Source: Caballeronia peredens
GTDB taxonomy: Bacteria > Pseudomonadota > Gammaproteobacteria > Burkholderiales > Burkholderiaceae
Reading direction: 5' to 3'
Length of the DNA: 64,000 nucleotides
Assembly: GCA_001544595.2 (NCBI GenBank)
Contig: FCOH02000010.1
Location: 124,001 to 188,000, forward strand
Positions 28,488 to 36,911 of the stretch are shown piece by piece. Each line of letters opens with the position of its first letter. Positions within the stretch are counted from its first letter, which is position 1. The position numbers and the translations under genes were made by a program. The notes under the pieces were generated by a model. The model was not told where the DNA came from. It was given only the letters and a program-made list of their open reading frames with translations, and made no database searches.

Positions 28488-28507
28488 TTCGCAAATGAAA
28501 CCTGTTT
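28488..28507 (+). repeat. Direct repeat copy 2 at island edge
   Basis: Second copy of the 20-bp repeat found at 28366-28385 (two mismatches). Confidence 0.5.
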
Positions 28508-28830
28508 TGGTTCTCGGCGAAGCCCCTCCAATGTGTTCTCGATTGCTTATGAAGCTCTCCCACTTGCCGATTGGCGATGCCATCTGATGAAGGTTATGGA
28601 GCTCTTGGCTTGGTTGCCGCGCCCAAGGAAGAGTGAACTGATTTCATCCGACAGAACACGAGTCACCATTCGTAATTGGTCGACCCGAAAGGGGAAAGAG
28701 GTGAAAAACTTCGGTGGTCTCTTTTATCTTGGAAGCTGAGAACCCGTGGGTCGTCCCCGAGGTCGCCTAGTCATCTATGGTTGCAGCGCTTTCAGTGGCG
28801 CGTTGACAGACAGGCGGTCGGACGAACGGG

Positions 28831-29217
28831 TTAGCTATGATTCTTGCAGACCGGGCAGTACCATTGTCCGAAGTGAGCGTGAATGCCCGAGGCAGGTGGT
28901 AGGAGTACTTTCTTGCCTTGCGTCTCGAAGCACGCCACGCAAAAGGGACCTTTGTCGCCAAGTCTGTAGCCGCCCGTCATCGGTTCGGGTTGCTCAGAAG
29001 AGCGCGCTTCGACAATCGCTGACAGTTCGACGTTCTTCCGCGACAGGTCCGCGAGCTGCTCCTTCAGGGCCACGACCTCGAGCTTGGAGTCGGCCAGTTT
29101 CTCCTGCAAGTCCGCAAGCAGGCTTTTGAAATCAACGTTCTTGACCTGTTCGTTGACGTCACGCAGTTTTTTTGCAATGTCAATCGAAAGCTGAATCGAC
29201 GAAATGAGATCTGGCAT
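28831..29217 (-). CDS. Coiled-coil protein with C-terminal zinc ribbon
   Basis: A 128-residue protein. Residues about 5-65 form amphipathic heptads (SLLADLQEKLADSKLEVVAL, then KEQLADLSRKNVEL). The C-terminal half has two CxxC pairs, CVAC near 84 and CPVC near 122, spaced like a small zinc ribbon. The start is set at ATG 29217 (MPDLISSIQ). This architecture recurs in phage and island genes, often as an adaptor or regulator. No function assigned. Confidence 0.7.
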   Translation of the reverse strand: MPDLISSIQLSIDIAKKLRDVNEQVKNVDFKSLLADLQEKLADSKLEVVALKEQLADLSRKNVELSAIVEARSSEQPEPMTGGYRLGDKGPFCVACFETQGKKVLLPPASGIHAHFGQWYCPVCKNHS

Positions 29218-29334
29218 CAAGATGCTCCTACTTCGAATTGGAAGGGCTGTCCGTCGCGGCGGTTTTGGTGCTGCAAACACTTAGTTGATGCGATGCGGTG
29301 ACTGAACCGAGGTGAGCCACCGCACCATCTAACG

Positions 29335-29538
29335 TTATGGCTTGCGCCACTTATCGGGCTTGCCGCCCGAGGTGTAACGGACGCGTTCCACGAGCACCGG
29401 CCCATCTGGATTTAGCTTGCGAGCCAAGTCAATCGCTTCCGCTTGCGTTTGCGCAACGCCGCTCGCGCGGCCGGCAGTGGGGCGACGAACGGCGTAGTCG
29501 CCTTTCGGGCGACGTTCGACGAAGATTTTCTCAGTCAT
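29335..29538 (-). CDS. DUF2188-like small protein
   Basis: A 67-residue basic protein matching the DUF2188 pattern: IFVERRPKGDYAVRRPTAGR, then AQTQAEAIDLARKL and a C-terminal basic tail. The family is common on mobile DNA and of unknown role. Lies 9 bp downstream of the DUF3892 gene on the same strand, so the two are probably cotranscribed. Confidence 0.8.
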   Translation of the reverse strand: MTEKIFVERRPKGDYAVRRPTAGRASGVAQTQAEAIDLARKLNPDGPVLVERVRYTSGGKPDKWRKP

Positions 29539-29547
29539 TTCCAGTCC

Positions 29548-29850
29548 TTAGCGATTGGGAAGGGCAAGAAGATTGTCCGTCTTGCGGCTATCAGCGACGG
29601 TTTGCACGTATTTGACCCGGCCGTTGGTGTGCACGTGCACCCACGCTCCTTTGAGCTGCGGATTCCGGTCGGGGCACCAGACCGAGGTGTTTCCATTCTT
29701 CTCAATGAAGGCAACCATCTGCTCCCTCGAACTGGAGCCGCTTTCGCCGTCTTTGCCATCAGTTACTTGAACCCACCACAAATGCGTGATGTGCTCATGC
29801 CCTTGGCCACCGCCCATGCGTTTGGCCACACATCTGATCGTTGTCGTCAT
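29548..29850 (-). CDS. DUF3892-like small protein
   Basis: A 100-residue protein beginning TTTIRCVAKRMGGGQGHEHI, with an HTHLWWVQV strand, a SSREQMVAFIEKNG helix and a KYVQTVADSRKTDNLLALP end, which fits DUF3892. The start is set at ATG 29850 since the upstream 11 residues lack similarity. Adjacent to DUF2188; both are frequently found together in accessory DNA. Function unknown. Confidence 0.75.
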   Translation of the reverse strand: MTTTIRCVAKRMGGGQGHEHITHLWWVQVTDGKDGESGSSSREQMVAFIEKNGNTSVWCPDRNPQLKGAWVHVHTNGRVKYVQTVADSRKTDNLLALPNR

Positions 29851-30096
29851 TGTTGAACCCAAAAAATGAAGGTTAGCGCCCACAATTTGTTCGGTGTAGG
29901 CATATTTTCAGTATCGGTTTCAAGAACCCTCTTGTCAAGTATGAAAAATGCGTCTACTCTGAACTTTTGAGATGTTAATCTCGGGTACCTTTCGTCCGTC
30001 GTTTGCCGCGGTTCATAACATGACGACGGAAGTCCTGAAGCCCCGATGCGGGATTGTTTGTGTGCGGCGCCCTCATTACTCTCTTGGAGAAGCCTG

Positions 30097-30417
30097 TTGT
30101 CTACCCCCCTCGGCGACAAGATTCGCGCTGAAAGGAAACGTTTGAAATTGACTTTAGATGACTTGGCTCAAAGGACGGAGTCAAGCAAGAGCTACATCTG
30201 GGAATTGGAAAATCGTCCAGTGGTGAGGCCTTCTGCGGACAAGATTAGAAAAATCGCTGACGTATTTGGTGTCACCGTAGAGTTCTTGCTTGACGACGAA
30301 AAGCAGGACCCATCCAAGTCAGATGCCGATCAAGCGTTCTTTCGAAGGATTGGTCGTCTTGACGCGACCAAGCGAGCTCAGCTTGAGAAATTCCTCAAAG
30401 CGATCGACGATGACTGA
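30097..30417 (+). CDS. XRE-family regulator partnered with an ImmA/IrrE peptidase
   Basis: A 106-residue protein with a Cro/CI helix-turn-helix at residues 5-62 (LGDKIRAERKRLKLTLDDLA, then SSKSYIWELENRPVVRPSA). The start is TTG at 30097 with GGAGA six bases upstream; the in-frame ATG 30046 has no ribosome site. It overlaps the next gene by 8 bp. In such pairs (as in ICEBs1 ImmR/ImmA) the repressor is cut by the peptidase in response to damage or phage signals; that role is inferred here. Confidence 0.88.
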   Translation: MSTPLGDKIRAERKRLKLTLDDLAQRTESSKSYIWELENRPVVRPSADKIRKIADVFGVTVEFLLDDEKQDPSKSDADQAFFRRIGRLDATKRAQLEKFLKAIDDD

Positions 30418-31291
30418 GCCTACGACCCCCGCCGCTTGGGGCATTCAACTGTCCAAACTGTGGTTAGCATCAGGACAGACATTTCCCGTAGACGTCAAAG
30501 TTTTGGCACTTGAAGTGACAAAGCAGCGATTTGAGGACCCGATTGGCTCCGTTGTGCCGCATGGTGTGCCAGGAATTGATGGGATGTTGTCGTTGAGAGC
30601 AAAGAAGGACTACTGGGTGATTTCCTACGATGAGACGGTCTCGATTCCCGGTCGAGTCAACTTCACTTTGGCTCACGAACTCGGACACTATCTGTGTCAT
30701 CGAACGGAGCAGAAGCGTTTTCGTTGCGGACAGTCCGACATTCTTGACTACAGCAGCGGCTCGTCGCGCAAGATGGAGCGCGAGGCGAATGTTTTTGCGT
30801 CGTACTTGCTGATGCCTGCTACAGACTTTCGCCAACAAATTGCCGGAGCAACGGTGTCGCTATCTCATCTCGGCATGATTGCGGCTCGATATGAGACTTC
30901 ATTTACGGCGACTGCATTGAAGTGGCTTGAGCTTACTGATGAAGCTGCCATGCTGGTGGTTGCGCGAGACGAATTTGTTTGTTGGTCTTATCCAAGTAAG
31001 TCAGTCTCAAGCGCATACCTAGCTCCGGGAACGCCGGTTCCCGAGTCGGCTGTAGCGAGAGCTCAGGGAGCTGCGAATCATTCGGGCGATATCGTTCTCC
31101 GTGTTGCCCCGGGTGTATGGCATCCCTCTTTGGAGGCGGAAGAATCGCTTATCGTCTCTGATCAGTTCGACCTGACGATTTTCCTGATTCGCTACCCGGG
31201 TGCGCGCTCAGTCGAGCACGTCGAAGAGGAAGTGGGAGACGCGGTTGACGGTATGAGCAAGCTAGGCGCGGGGCTTGGATGGATGCGGTAG
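30410..31291 (+). CDS. ImmA/IrrE-family metallopeptidase
   Basis: A 293-residue zinc peptidase. HELGH at residues 89-93 inside VNFTLAHELGHYLCHRTEQK gives two His ligands and the catalytic Glu, and MEREANVFASYLLMP about 40 residues later supplies the third ligand Glu. The domain is complete. The C-terminal 120 residues may be a sensor. Overlaps the XRE gene by 8 bp, so translation is coupled and the XRE protein is its likely substrate. A degraded family-C gene follows. Confidence 0.9.
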   Translation: MTEPTTPAAWGIQLSKLWLASGQTFPVDVKVLALEVTKQRFEDPIGSVVPHGVPGIDGMLSLRAKKDYWVISYDETVSIPGRVNFTLAHELGHYLCHRTEQKRFRCGQSDILDYSSGSSRKMEREANVFASYLLMPATDFRQQIAGATVSLSHLGMIAARYETSFTATALKWLELTDEAAMLVVARDEFVCWSYPSKSVSSAYLAPGTPVPESAVARAQGAANHSGDIVLRVAPGVWHPSLEAEESLIVSDQFDLTIFLIRYPGARSVEHVEEEVGDAVDGMSKLGAGLGWMR

Positions 31292-31368
31292 GGAGGATGT
31301 GCCAGTTATTGCAGCCATCCGATCGTCTTTTAAGCCGATATATGTACGATAAAGTTACACATGGCAAT

Positions 31369-31760
31369 ATGAGCAAACACATAAACTGACGGACCTGCTA
31401 ACTCCACTGCATTGAGGGGCGAGATGATTGCGAAAAAGCACTATTCCTTAACACCGCTTGCGCGGATTGATGTGCTTGTGTGTGATAGTCGCGTGGTGTT
31501 AAGGCCAGCATCGACGCGAGTAGTGGCTGCTTTCGATGCAATTTACTTGTGCACTCCACTGCGAAGCAATGAGTTGCCATCCGGAGAATAGCGAGGTAGC
31601 TTCGAATTCCGACGTTGTCTTGGCCGTGGCTGACTTAATCGCGGCACCTACGGCAAAACTTGGCATGTCGGAGGAAAATACCGACCTAGCCCTTCGGCTT
31701 ATGCAATGGAGCTTCTTCGGGTTTGAGAAAGACATGCCGTGCACGCCTATCAAAGCATAG
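31369..31760 (+). pseudogene. Broken copy of family C (relic of the gene at 41884)
   Basis: Starts ATGAGCAAACACATA, like the intact copy, but meets TGA after six codons. A second open stretch (31424-31591) encodes RVVAAFDAIYLCTPLRS, which aligns with RIVAAFDAIYLCCLRFK of the intact protein, then stops at TAG. After a frame change the third stretch encodes SNSDVVLAVADLIAAPT and SFFGFEKDMPCTP, against SDVVLAVADLIAATT and SFFGLEKDMPCTP in the intact copy. So this gene is broken by at least one stop and one frameshift. The C-terminal end is also lost. Similarity to the paralogue is plain even at DNA level. Confidence 0.8.
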
Positions 31761-32022
31761 TATGCTCCGCTGAGATCGCATCGGTGAGTCCTCGCTTTAC
31801 GAAGCTGTGAGAAGTGCTCCCCGTCGTCGTTGCCGCGCTCTTGTAGTTTGTCATAGCTTGACCGAGACGTCGTTTGCATGTGGCTCATGGAGGCGAAATT
31901 CGTTACACTCCGTGCAGGCGGTAAAGCTGTTGAGGTGCAAGCAGCTGAGACGCAGTAACGCTCGCGCAATACAAGATCCGGTTTGCCTATCTATGAACCC
32001 TTTGGCGACAGGGGGAGATGTC

Positions 32023-32235
32023 ATGCTGATCAAGGAATTGTCCGCAAAGGCCGTCGCAATCGGCGTAGTCCTGAGCGTTTGCGCCTTGGTGTTTCTCTGG
32101 CCACTCAATGGCTTTGGCGCTTCGGTCGCCCTCATCGCTTTCGTAATCGGTGCTGGCGGGTCAGAGTTGATCTTCAGACTTTCAAAGCCTCGCACGCCTC
32201 CAGGGAGCGAGAAACCGGCGGCGGGCGAAAAATGA
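32023..32235 (+). CDS. Small membrane protein, two spans (70 aa)
   Basis: MLIKELSAKAVAIGVVLSVC begins the first helix, and GFGASVALIAFVIGAGGSEL forms a second; the C-terminus is Pro/Glu-rich and cytoplasmic. GGGGGAGATG precedes ATG 32023. It overlaps the following lipoprotein gene by ATGA, so the two are coupled. No family recognised. Confidence 0.65.
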   Translation: MLIKELSAKAVAIGVVLSVCALVFLWPLNGFGASVALIAFVIGAGGSELIFRLSKPRTPPGSEKPAAGEK

Positions 32236-33026
32236 CTCATATAAAAGCTCTGCGGCTACGATGCTGGATTGTAAGCATTGCTTTGGCTTTGACCGCGGCT
32301 TGCGGAGCCCTCCCGGACAAGAACCCGGCGTCGGGCGGCGGCCTGCTCGGAGCCCCTCCGCCCATAGGGTGGAATAATTCGCCGGTCCCCGCTGGCCAAG
32401 AGTTGATCGAAGTTCGCGGCTATGTTTTGGCGCGTAACGATCAGGTACCAGACGGCGCAATCGGATACGCCGTTCCAATATTCACAAGTCGCCAAGAGAT
32501 CGATCGTTTCTGCCCCTTGTTCCTTGATCGAATGAGTATCAGTGGTGCCCTAAACAAGGGCGCGCCGATGCGAATTAATTCCTACGGGCAGGAAAAGCAG
32601 ATTGTCCCATTTGTCTGGCCAGTGACTAGCTGGTCTGCGAATGACACGGCCGACTGCAAGACACTTGGCGACCGCTACGACATCTCAGGAGCCCGGACGT
32701 TTTTTAAACAAGCACAACAGACGATCGGAGCCCATGGTGGCCGAGATATTGATGCCCTGCGTAACGGCCCCTTCATTTTGACAGCAAAAAGGGTTAGCGG
32801 GTCAATGGTGCTGTACGACTTGTCGCAAGCTCCTGACGACGATTATCCGACTTGGCTGACCCGGGCGATCGAGCAGATGAGCAATCCGCTCGCCACGCAG
32901 ACCGTCTACGTAACGCCCAACTGGCACGACAAAGCACGCTACTATGTATTTGGAACCATCCCGGCCTTCAACGGTATTCTCGACGTGCTAATGCCGGGAT
33001 TCAAGGGCGCGCATGCCAAGAGTTAA
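32232..33026 (+). CDS. Predicted lipoprotein, 264 aa
   Basis: An N-terminal hydrophobic segment ending in a lipobox LTAAC (Cys near residue 24) marks a lipoprotein. The mature part starts with a Gly/Pro linker and holds repeated aromatic-rich strands (YAVPIFTSRQEIDRF, IVPFVWPVTSW, TVYVTPNWHDKARYYV). No catalytic motif is recognised. Coupled to the small membrane protein upstream; both likely sit in the inner or outer envelope. Function unknown. Confidence 0.7.
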   Translation: MTHIKALRLRCWIVSIALALTAACGALPDKNPASGGGLLGAPPPIGWNNSPVPAGQELIEVRGYVLARNDQVPDGAIGYAVPIFTSRQEIDRFCPLFLDRMSISGALNKGAPMRINSYGQEKQIVPFVWPVTSWSANDTADCKTLGDRYDISGARTFFKQAQQTIGAHGGRDIDALRNGPFILTAKRVSGSMVLYDLSQAPDDDYPTWLTRAIEQMSNPLATQTVYVTPNWHDKARYYVFGTIPAFNGILDVLMPGFKGAHAKS

Positions 33027-33038
33027 TGCTCTTAAAAC

Positions 33039-33584
33039 TCAGCGTCTGTCCTGGTTTAGCTCCGGTCGCGCGAGATAACTATTGACCTGGACAGACTTCG
33101 CAATGCCGTCAGAGATAGATTGGGCTTGATCGACCACACTCCGATGAGCGGAGAAAGTCACGAGGACGCCAAGATTGCCTTCGGTACGAGCCAGATAGCG
33201 GGTTTGATAATTTTTGACTTCTGAGTTCAAGTAAGTCGCGTCAAGCCAGATGGCTTGGCCTAAGAGTGTGCTTGTTGGAGCTCGGACGGTTTCGACACCA
33301 GCCGTCGAGCCGACGTCATCCTGAAGATGTTGAATATAGAGTTGCGGGCTATCCGTCTCGCCAACTTCCTTGGCGGTAAGAATCGCGATCATGCTGTACT
33401 TGCCATTAGAGTCGGCAGGTGGTCTGCAGACAAACTCCGTCACTTCGAGATTACATTGCCAATCGTCTGGGATGTCGAAACTGATGTAAGTGTTTGCAAA
33501 AGGTTTCGCCTCTGTAAGATTGACGAGGAGGGCAAACAACATAAAACCGAAACTTAATTGTGAGAGGTATCGCATTTTCCGCAC
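33039..33584 (-). CDS. Secreted protein, 181 aa, unknown
   Basis: A signal peptide (LSFGFMLFALLVNLTEAKP) is followed by a compact domain with two Cys (WQCNLEVTEFVCRPP) and a beta-rich core (KYSMIAILTAKEVGE, then QTRYLARTEGNLGVLVTFSA). The pattern resembles periplasmic stress or assembly accessory proteins, but no family is claimed. Divergent from the DUF922 gene. Confidence 0.6.
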   Translation of the reverse strand: MRKMRYLSQLSFGFMLFALLVNLTEAKPFANTYISFDIPDDWQCNLEVTEFVCRPPADSNGKYSMIAILTAKEVGETDSPQLYIQHLQDDVGSTAGVETVRAPTSTLLGQAIWLDATYLNSEVKNYQTRYLARTEGNLGVLVTFSAHRSVVDQAQSISDGIAKSVQVNSYLARPELNQDRR

Positions 33585-33664
33585 AGTCTCCTCGTCGACG
33601 CTTTCTATTTATCGTGCGGGGCGTCGAAAGAATCAAGTTAACCTTGCATTCTCCGGAGAATTTT

Positions 33665-34303
33665 GTGAACTCCGTCCTGCGAAAAGTGACCAGCTTAGGC
33701 GCGGCGGCCATTGCCTTGTCGGCCGTGCTTGGTTTTGCTTCACCTCACGACGAGCAAGTCCAGGTTGCTTTCAAAATGGACTACTACGATGTGGCCGGTG
33801 AAACTTGGCCTGAGGTGTGGAGTTCAATTCAGGCGGGTCTTAAACGAGAGAAGGACCTTCAGGGAAGATATGAGGGACTCACATCGTATTCCATCAAACT
33901 GGAGCCTGAAGCTCTCGTCGCGAACAATACGTGTTCCTCAAAAACGGCTGCCATCGCCGTCAACCTGGTGGTCAAGGTGCCAAGATTGACGACCCGAAAT
34001 TTAAAGCAAGGCCAGGAATGTTGGGCGTTCTATGATCGATCTCTCTCCGACCATGAGGAATGGCACGTTCAAATCGCCATACACGATATGCAGGCGCTGC
34101 AAGCCAAGATCAGATCCTCGCCAAACATTAGCTGTGAGGAAATCGTGGGGATGGTGAAACAAGACTTCCAGAAAATGGTTGATGAGCAAAATGACTACGA
34201 TGCCATCACAAATCACGGGCTGCAGCAGTGGAGAGCCTACGGGCTCGATAAGCCGAAGGAATCCGACTATGACGCCGAGGTTCGAAACCGTTGTTTTGGC
34301 TGA
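33665..34303 (+). CDS. DUF922-type secreted putative zinc protease
   Basis: A 212-residue exported protein starting at GTG 33665 (CGGAGA eight bases upstream) with a signal peptide SLGAAAIALSAVLGFAS. The core fits DUF922: YYDVAGETWPEVWSSIQ near 40, AAIAVNLVVKVPRLTT near 95, and HEEWH at residues 130-134 followed by a third His at 140, the expected zinc site. It probably acts in the periplasm; protease activity is inferred from the motif and has not been shown for this gene. It is the fourth envelope-directed gene in a row in this stretch. Confidence 0.8.
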   Translation: MNSVLRKVTSLGAAAIALSAVLGFASPHDEQVQVAFKMDYYDVAGETWPEVWSSIQAGLKREKDLQGRYEGLTSYSIKLEPEALVANNTCSSKTAAIAVNLVVKVPRLTTRNLKQGQECWAFYDRSLSDHEEWHVQIAIHDMQALQAKIRSSPNISCEEIVGMVKQDFQKMVDEQNDYDAITNHGLQQWRAYGLDKPKESDYDAEVRNRCFG

Positions 34304-34465
34304 TGCGTTGGCTTGATGCCTCTCGGGACGCACGATGTGCGTTCAGCATCGCGCGACCGGGGCGGCATGGCTGGCTGACGGCACTAACCTGATGCAATGT
34401 CGGTAGTAAGCGCCGTCAGCCGCCGGCTGCCGCACAATGAATGTCCCGTTAATGGACGTCGAGCT

Positions 34466-35872
34466 TCAAAGAGGCTTGAAGATGGACATGCCTTTGCCAA
34501 ACAGGCGATCATGCATCTCAGCGGCATAACGGTCAGTCATGCCAGCGACGAAGTCGCACACGACGCGCGCCTTGCCGGCCGCAGTATCAGCGTCGCGGTA
34601 TTCCTGTTGCCAGTCATCAGGCAGCAAGCGACCTTCGGTATCACTGAAGGCCACGAACAGGTCACGCACAACGTCTTTGCCTCGATGCTCGACAACCGCA
34701 AGCCGGGATGAGCGAATCACAAGTTCGAAATTCAGATGCTTCAGAACTTCAATCCGGAGGAGGGCCTCGCGACTCAAGATGACCTTCGATAGTTGCGGAT
34801 ACGCGTCGTTGATCTTTACCTCGACGGAATCGATAAGAGAACCGACACGCTCGGCAGTGAACTGATTGCGTGCAAGAGAGTTGCTTGCCAGTTGCCTGTC
34901 GCGCAACCAAGCGTTGGCACCAGCGCGGAACTTGTTGGCCACACCTGTGTTGGTGGAGACGCCATTCTGCGGTTGTAGACCCTTGAACACATCTTCAATA
35001 CAGTCAGTAAGCTGCCCCGAGTTGTCGAGCGGCTCGTAACCCGAGTCAGCCAACGCCTTGTTCGTCTTTTCCAAGACGGCGTCCGCGATCGGACTTTGGT
35101 TCGCAAGTGCGTCGAACAACGAGTACGGCGTTACAAAGCCGGCGTGCAAGGAGTCCTCGAGGTCGTAGGTCGAGTAGGCGATGTCGTCAGCGAGGTCCAT
35201 GATAGAGCACTCGATCGTCTTGAACTCACCTACATGGCCTGGAGCGATCGCGTCTTTGATATTCGAAACGAGTTCCTTCTCGCTGTCGTAGTATCCCTTG
35301 ACCAGAGCGGAGCCATCCCGCCGTTCGAGCGGGATGAGCCGGTCGTATTTGAGAACCGACGCGAGCGCTCGCATGGTCAAATTGAGTCCGAAGGCGTTTG
35401 ACGGAGCGCCTGTCGAATCGCTAACCAGCTTTTGCTCGGTCGCTGAAACGATCCGCAGCGTCTGCGCGTTACCTTCGAAGCCACCGTGCGCGACCATCAA
35501 TTCGTCCAGCGCAGCCTCGCCGTTATGGCCAAAGGGCGGATGTCCCAGATCGTGGGCGAGCGAAGCAAACTCTACAAGATCGAGGTCGATGCCGTCGCCA
35601 AAATTGCGCGCATCCGGCAAATGGTTCAACCGGGCTGCGATGCCGCTGGCGATCTGGGCGACCTCGAGGGAGTGCGTCAGACGGTTTCTGAAGAAGTCGG
35701 ACTCAGCGCCGGGAAACAGTTGGGTTTTGCCTTGAAGGCGGCGAAATGACGGCGCATGAAGCAAACGCGCGTAGTCTTTGCGAAAAGCCGTGCGGCCGAT
35801 TTCGCGCGTAGGGTCTACGCCTTGGTCACCGTTTTGGCGCCTAATATCGTCAGATGTATAGAAATCGGGCAT
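34466..35872 (-). CDS. dgt: dGTP triphosphohydrolase (dGTPase), Dgt-like
   Basis: A 468-residue HD-domain enzyme that cuts dGTP to deoxyguanosine and triphosphate. Seen: KDYARLLHAPSFRRLQGKTQ followed by the nucleotide-binding region, HD ligands H67 in NRLTHSLEVAQIA, H107-D108 in SLAHDLGHPPFGHNGE, and the later Asp in IMDLADDIAYSTYDLED. Length fits the longer Dgt group. Start ATG 35872 gives the usual YTSDDIRR N-terminus. Island-borne dGTPases have been shown elsewhere to block phage by draining dNTPs; that role is inferred here from the location. Oddly, a terminator ends right at its start codon. Confidence 0.92.
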   Translation of the reverse strand: MPDFYTSDDIRRQNGDQGVDPTREIGRTAFRKDYARLLHAPSFRRLQGKTQLFPGAESDFFRNRLTHSLEVAQIASGIAARLNHLPDARNFGDGIDLDLVEFASLAHDLGHPPFGHNGEAALDELMVAHGGFEGNAQTLRIVSATEQKLVSDSTGAPSNAFGLNLTMRALASVLKYDRLIPLERRDGSALVKGYYDSEKELVSNIKDAIAPGHVGEFKTIECSIMDLADDIAYSTYDLEDSLHAGFVTPYSLFDALANQSPIADAVLEKTNKALADSGYEPLDNSGQLTDCIEDVFKGLQPQNGVSTNTGVANKFRAGANAWLRDRQLASNSLARNQFTAERVGSLIDSVEVKINDAYPQLSKVILSREALLRIEVLKHLNFELVIRSSRLAVVEHRGKDVVRDLFVAFSDTEGRLLPDDWQQEYRDADTAAGKARVVCDFVAGMTDRYAAEMHDRLFGKGMSIFKPL

Positions 35873-35873
35873 A

Positions 35874-35903
35874 AAAAAACCGGGCAAAGAGCCCGGTTCC
35901 TCG
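35874..35903 (-). terminator. Intrinsic terminator abutting the dgt start codon
   Basis: Read on the minus strand: AACCGGGC, loop TCTTT, GCCCGGTT, then a run of T residues ending one base before the ATG of dgt. It closes the small gene upstream (35917-36105). It also means dgt either needs read-through (an attenuator arrangement) or is transcribed from a start inside this hairpin. Confidence 0.8.
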
Positions 35904-35916
35904 AAATCGGTAAAAA

Positions 35917-36105
35917 TTACCTGCGTTTCGCAAGAGTGAAATCAATGGCCGTAAAGGTTGCGTCCTGTTTCAGGCGCAACTCAAGACGACGATTTCCTGT
36001 GGCGTTCGAGCCCTGTTTTTCAACCAGTGAATCAATGTACTTGAAGGCGAGTGTGTCCTGTGCGGTCGGCTTGGCCGGTGTATTTCTGCGGTCAGATTGG
36101 CTCAT
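35917..36105 (-). CDS. Small hypothetical protein, 62 aa
   Basis: MSQSDRRNTPAKPTAQDTLA then a helix FKYIDSLVEKQGSNATGNRR and a strand-like LELRLKQDATFTAIDFTLAK. GGAG lies nine bases before ATG 36105; an adjacent ATG at 36108 is also possible. A terminator follows 14 bp after the stop. Family not recognised. Confidence 0.55.
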   Translation of the reverse strand: MSQSDRRNTPAKPTAQDTLAFKYIDSLVEKQGSNATGNRRLELRLKQDATFTAIDFTLAKRR

Positions 36106-36650
36106 CATGCGCTCCATTTCATGTACGAACACATTATATAGCGACCGCAATCCGGAAGGTGCTGCTCTACGCTAGCGGGATCGCGCCTGTAGTCGTAAAC
36201 ACACAGTAACGAGCAGTTTACACGCCCCGATCGCGGTCACGACGCCAACTAAGGCAGACCGCCATCGGCGCAGAGTAGTCGGGTGTCGGACTGCAAAATC
36301 GAGATGATGCAAAAAACCGAGTGTGCATGGCGGTGCTCGCCCGTCGCATTGTGGTATCGACCCAGAACTTCTCCATCGTCCTGACACTATCTTTGGAGTC
36401 AAGAGAACTGCCTGCGAATTTGTATTGTTGCATGCTAAGACGTCGCTAGGGCCTATCCTGTGGTCAGTTTCGCGTGACATGAAGTCAAATATTTGCAGCG
36501 CCATGCGAGTAAGATTTTTCATTGAAGATGAAAAGTTACGCTCGGTTTCCGAGTGTCGGCGTTGTGCTATAAATCCTTGTCCGCGACAGCCCCGGCAGGT
36601 GCCGTCCACAGAAACCTGCGGTTGTACCGTGCCCTGAGAGTAGAGCAGTG
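36106..36650. other. Gene-poor stretch with a short repeat
   Basis: No convincing gene. A segment at about 36522-36541 (ATTGAAGATGAAAAGTTACG) is nearly the same as one inside the next gene (ATTGAAGATGAAAGGCAACG, about 36687-36706), suggesting a duplicated and decayed piece of the TIR-like gene. Several ORFs on both strands are short and biased, and I do not support them. Confidence 0.4.
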
Positions 36651-36911
36651 ATGGCAGATAAGAAGACAATTTTTGTGGGGTTTGCTATTGAAGATGAAAG
36701 GCAACGAGACTTTCTTAAAGGGCAGTCACTGCTGACTGCCTCGCTCTTCGAATACATTTACATGTCTGTTAAAGACGCTTATGTAACCGGCTGAAATGAA
36801 AAAGTGCGTACGCGAATGAAGCGGTCGGATGGCGTGATCGTTTTGGTGAGCAAGAATTCTGCGGCCTCGACGAGGAAGAAATGGGAAATCCAACATGGCT
36901 TGCTTTCCTGA
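36651..36911 (+). pseudogene. Broken MTH538/TIR-like (ThsB-type) gene
   Basis: ATG 36651 opens MADKKTIFVGFAIEDERQRD, the start typical of MTH538 TIR-like domains, followed by FEYIYMSVKDAYVTG. Then a TGA at 36792-36794 falls where the family has Trp (VTG-W-NEKVR). The same frame continues with MKRSDGVIVLVSKNSAAST and KKWEIQHGL, the conserved D-x-V-I-V-L and W-E-I segments, and stops again at 36909. Such proteins are the signal-making TIR subunit of Thoeris defence. Here the gene is cut by the internal TGA and lacks its C-terminal part, and no ThsA partner is seen. A sequencing error at 36794 (TGA for TGG) remains possible. Confidence 0.65.

Larger units (their letters stand above)
28313..28830. 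other. Left junction of the accessory island, no gene seen
   Basis: About 500 bp without a credible gene. AT-rich tracts (28388-28460) replace the GC-rich host sequence, and codon bias changes from here on. It holds a 20-bp direct repeat with two mismatches and an inverted pair, GTGGGAGAG at 28477-28485 and CTCTCCCAC at 28555-28563. No tRNA gene, integrase or clear attachment core is present. Confidence 0.45.

Noticed and set aside
27912-28586. Identical 12-mer GATGCCATCTGA at 27912 and 28575 as island attachment sites
   Set aside because: Too short, one copy lies in the end of the ABC ATPase gene, and no integrase is linked to it.
28461-28739. 92-aa plus-strand ORF in the island junction
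   Set aside because: No ribosome site, odd amino acid composition and no similarity to any family I know.
34373-34421. Inverted repeat GGCTGACGGC / GCCGTCAGCC between DUF922 and dgt as terminator
   Set aside because: The 29-bp spacer is long and there is no T-run on either side.
36172-36669. Minus-strand ORF with CRGCRGQG resembling a DnaJ zinc repeat
   Set aside because: Only one such motif, no ribosome site, and the rest is Arg/Ser-rich as in a shadow frame.
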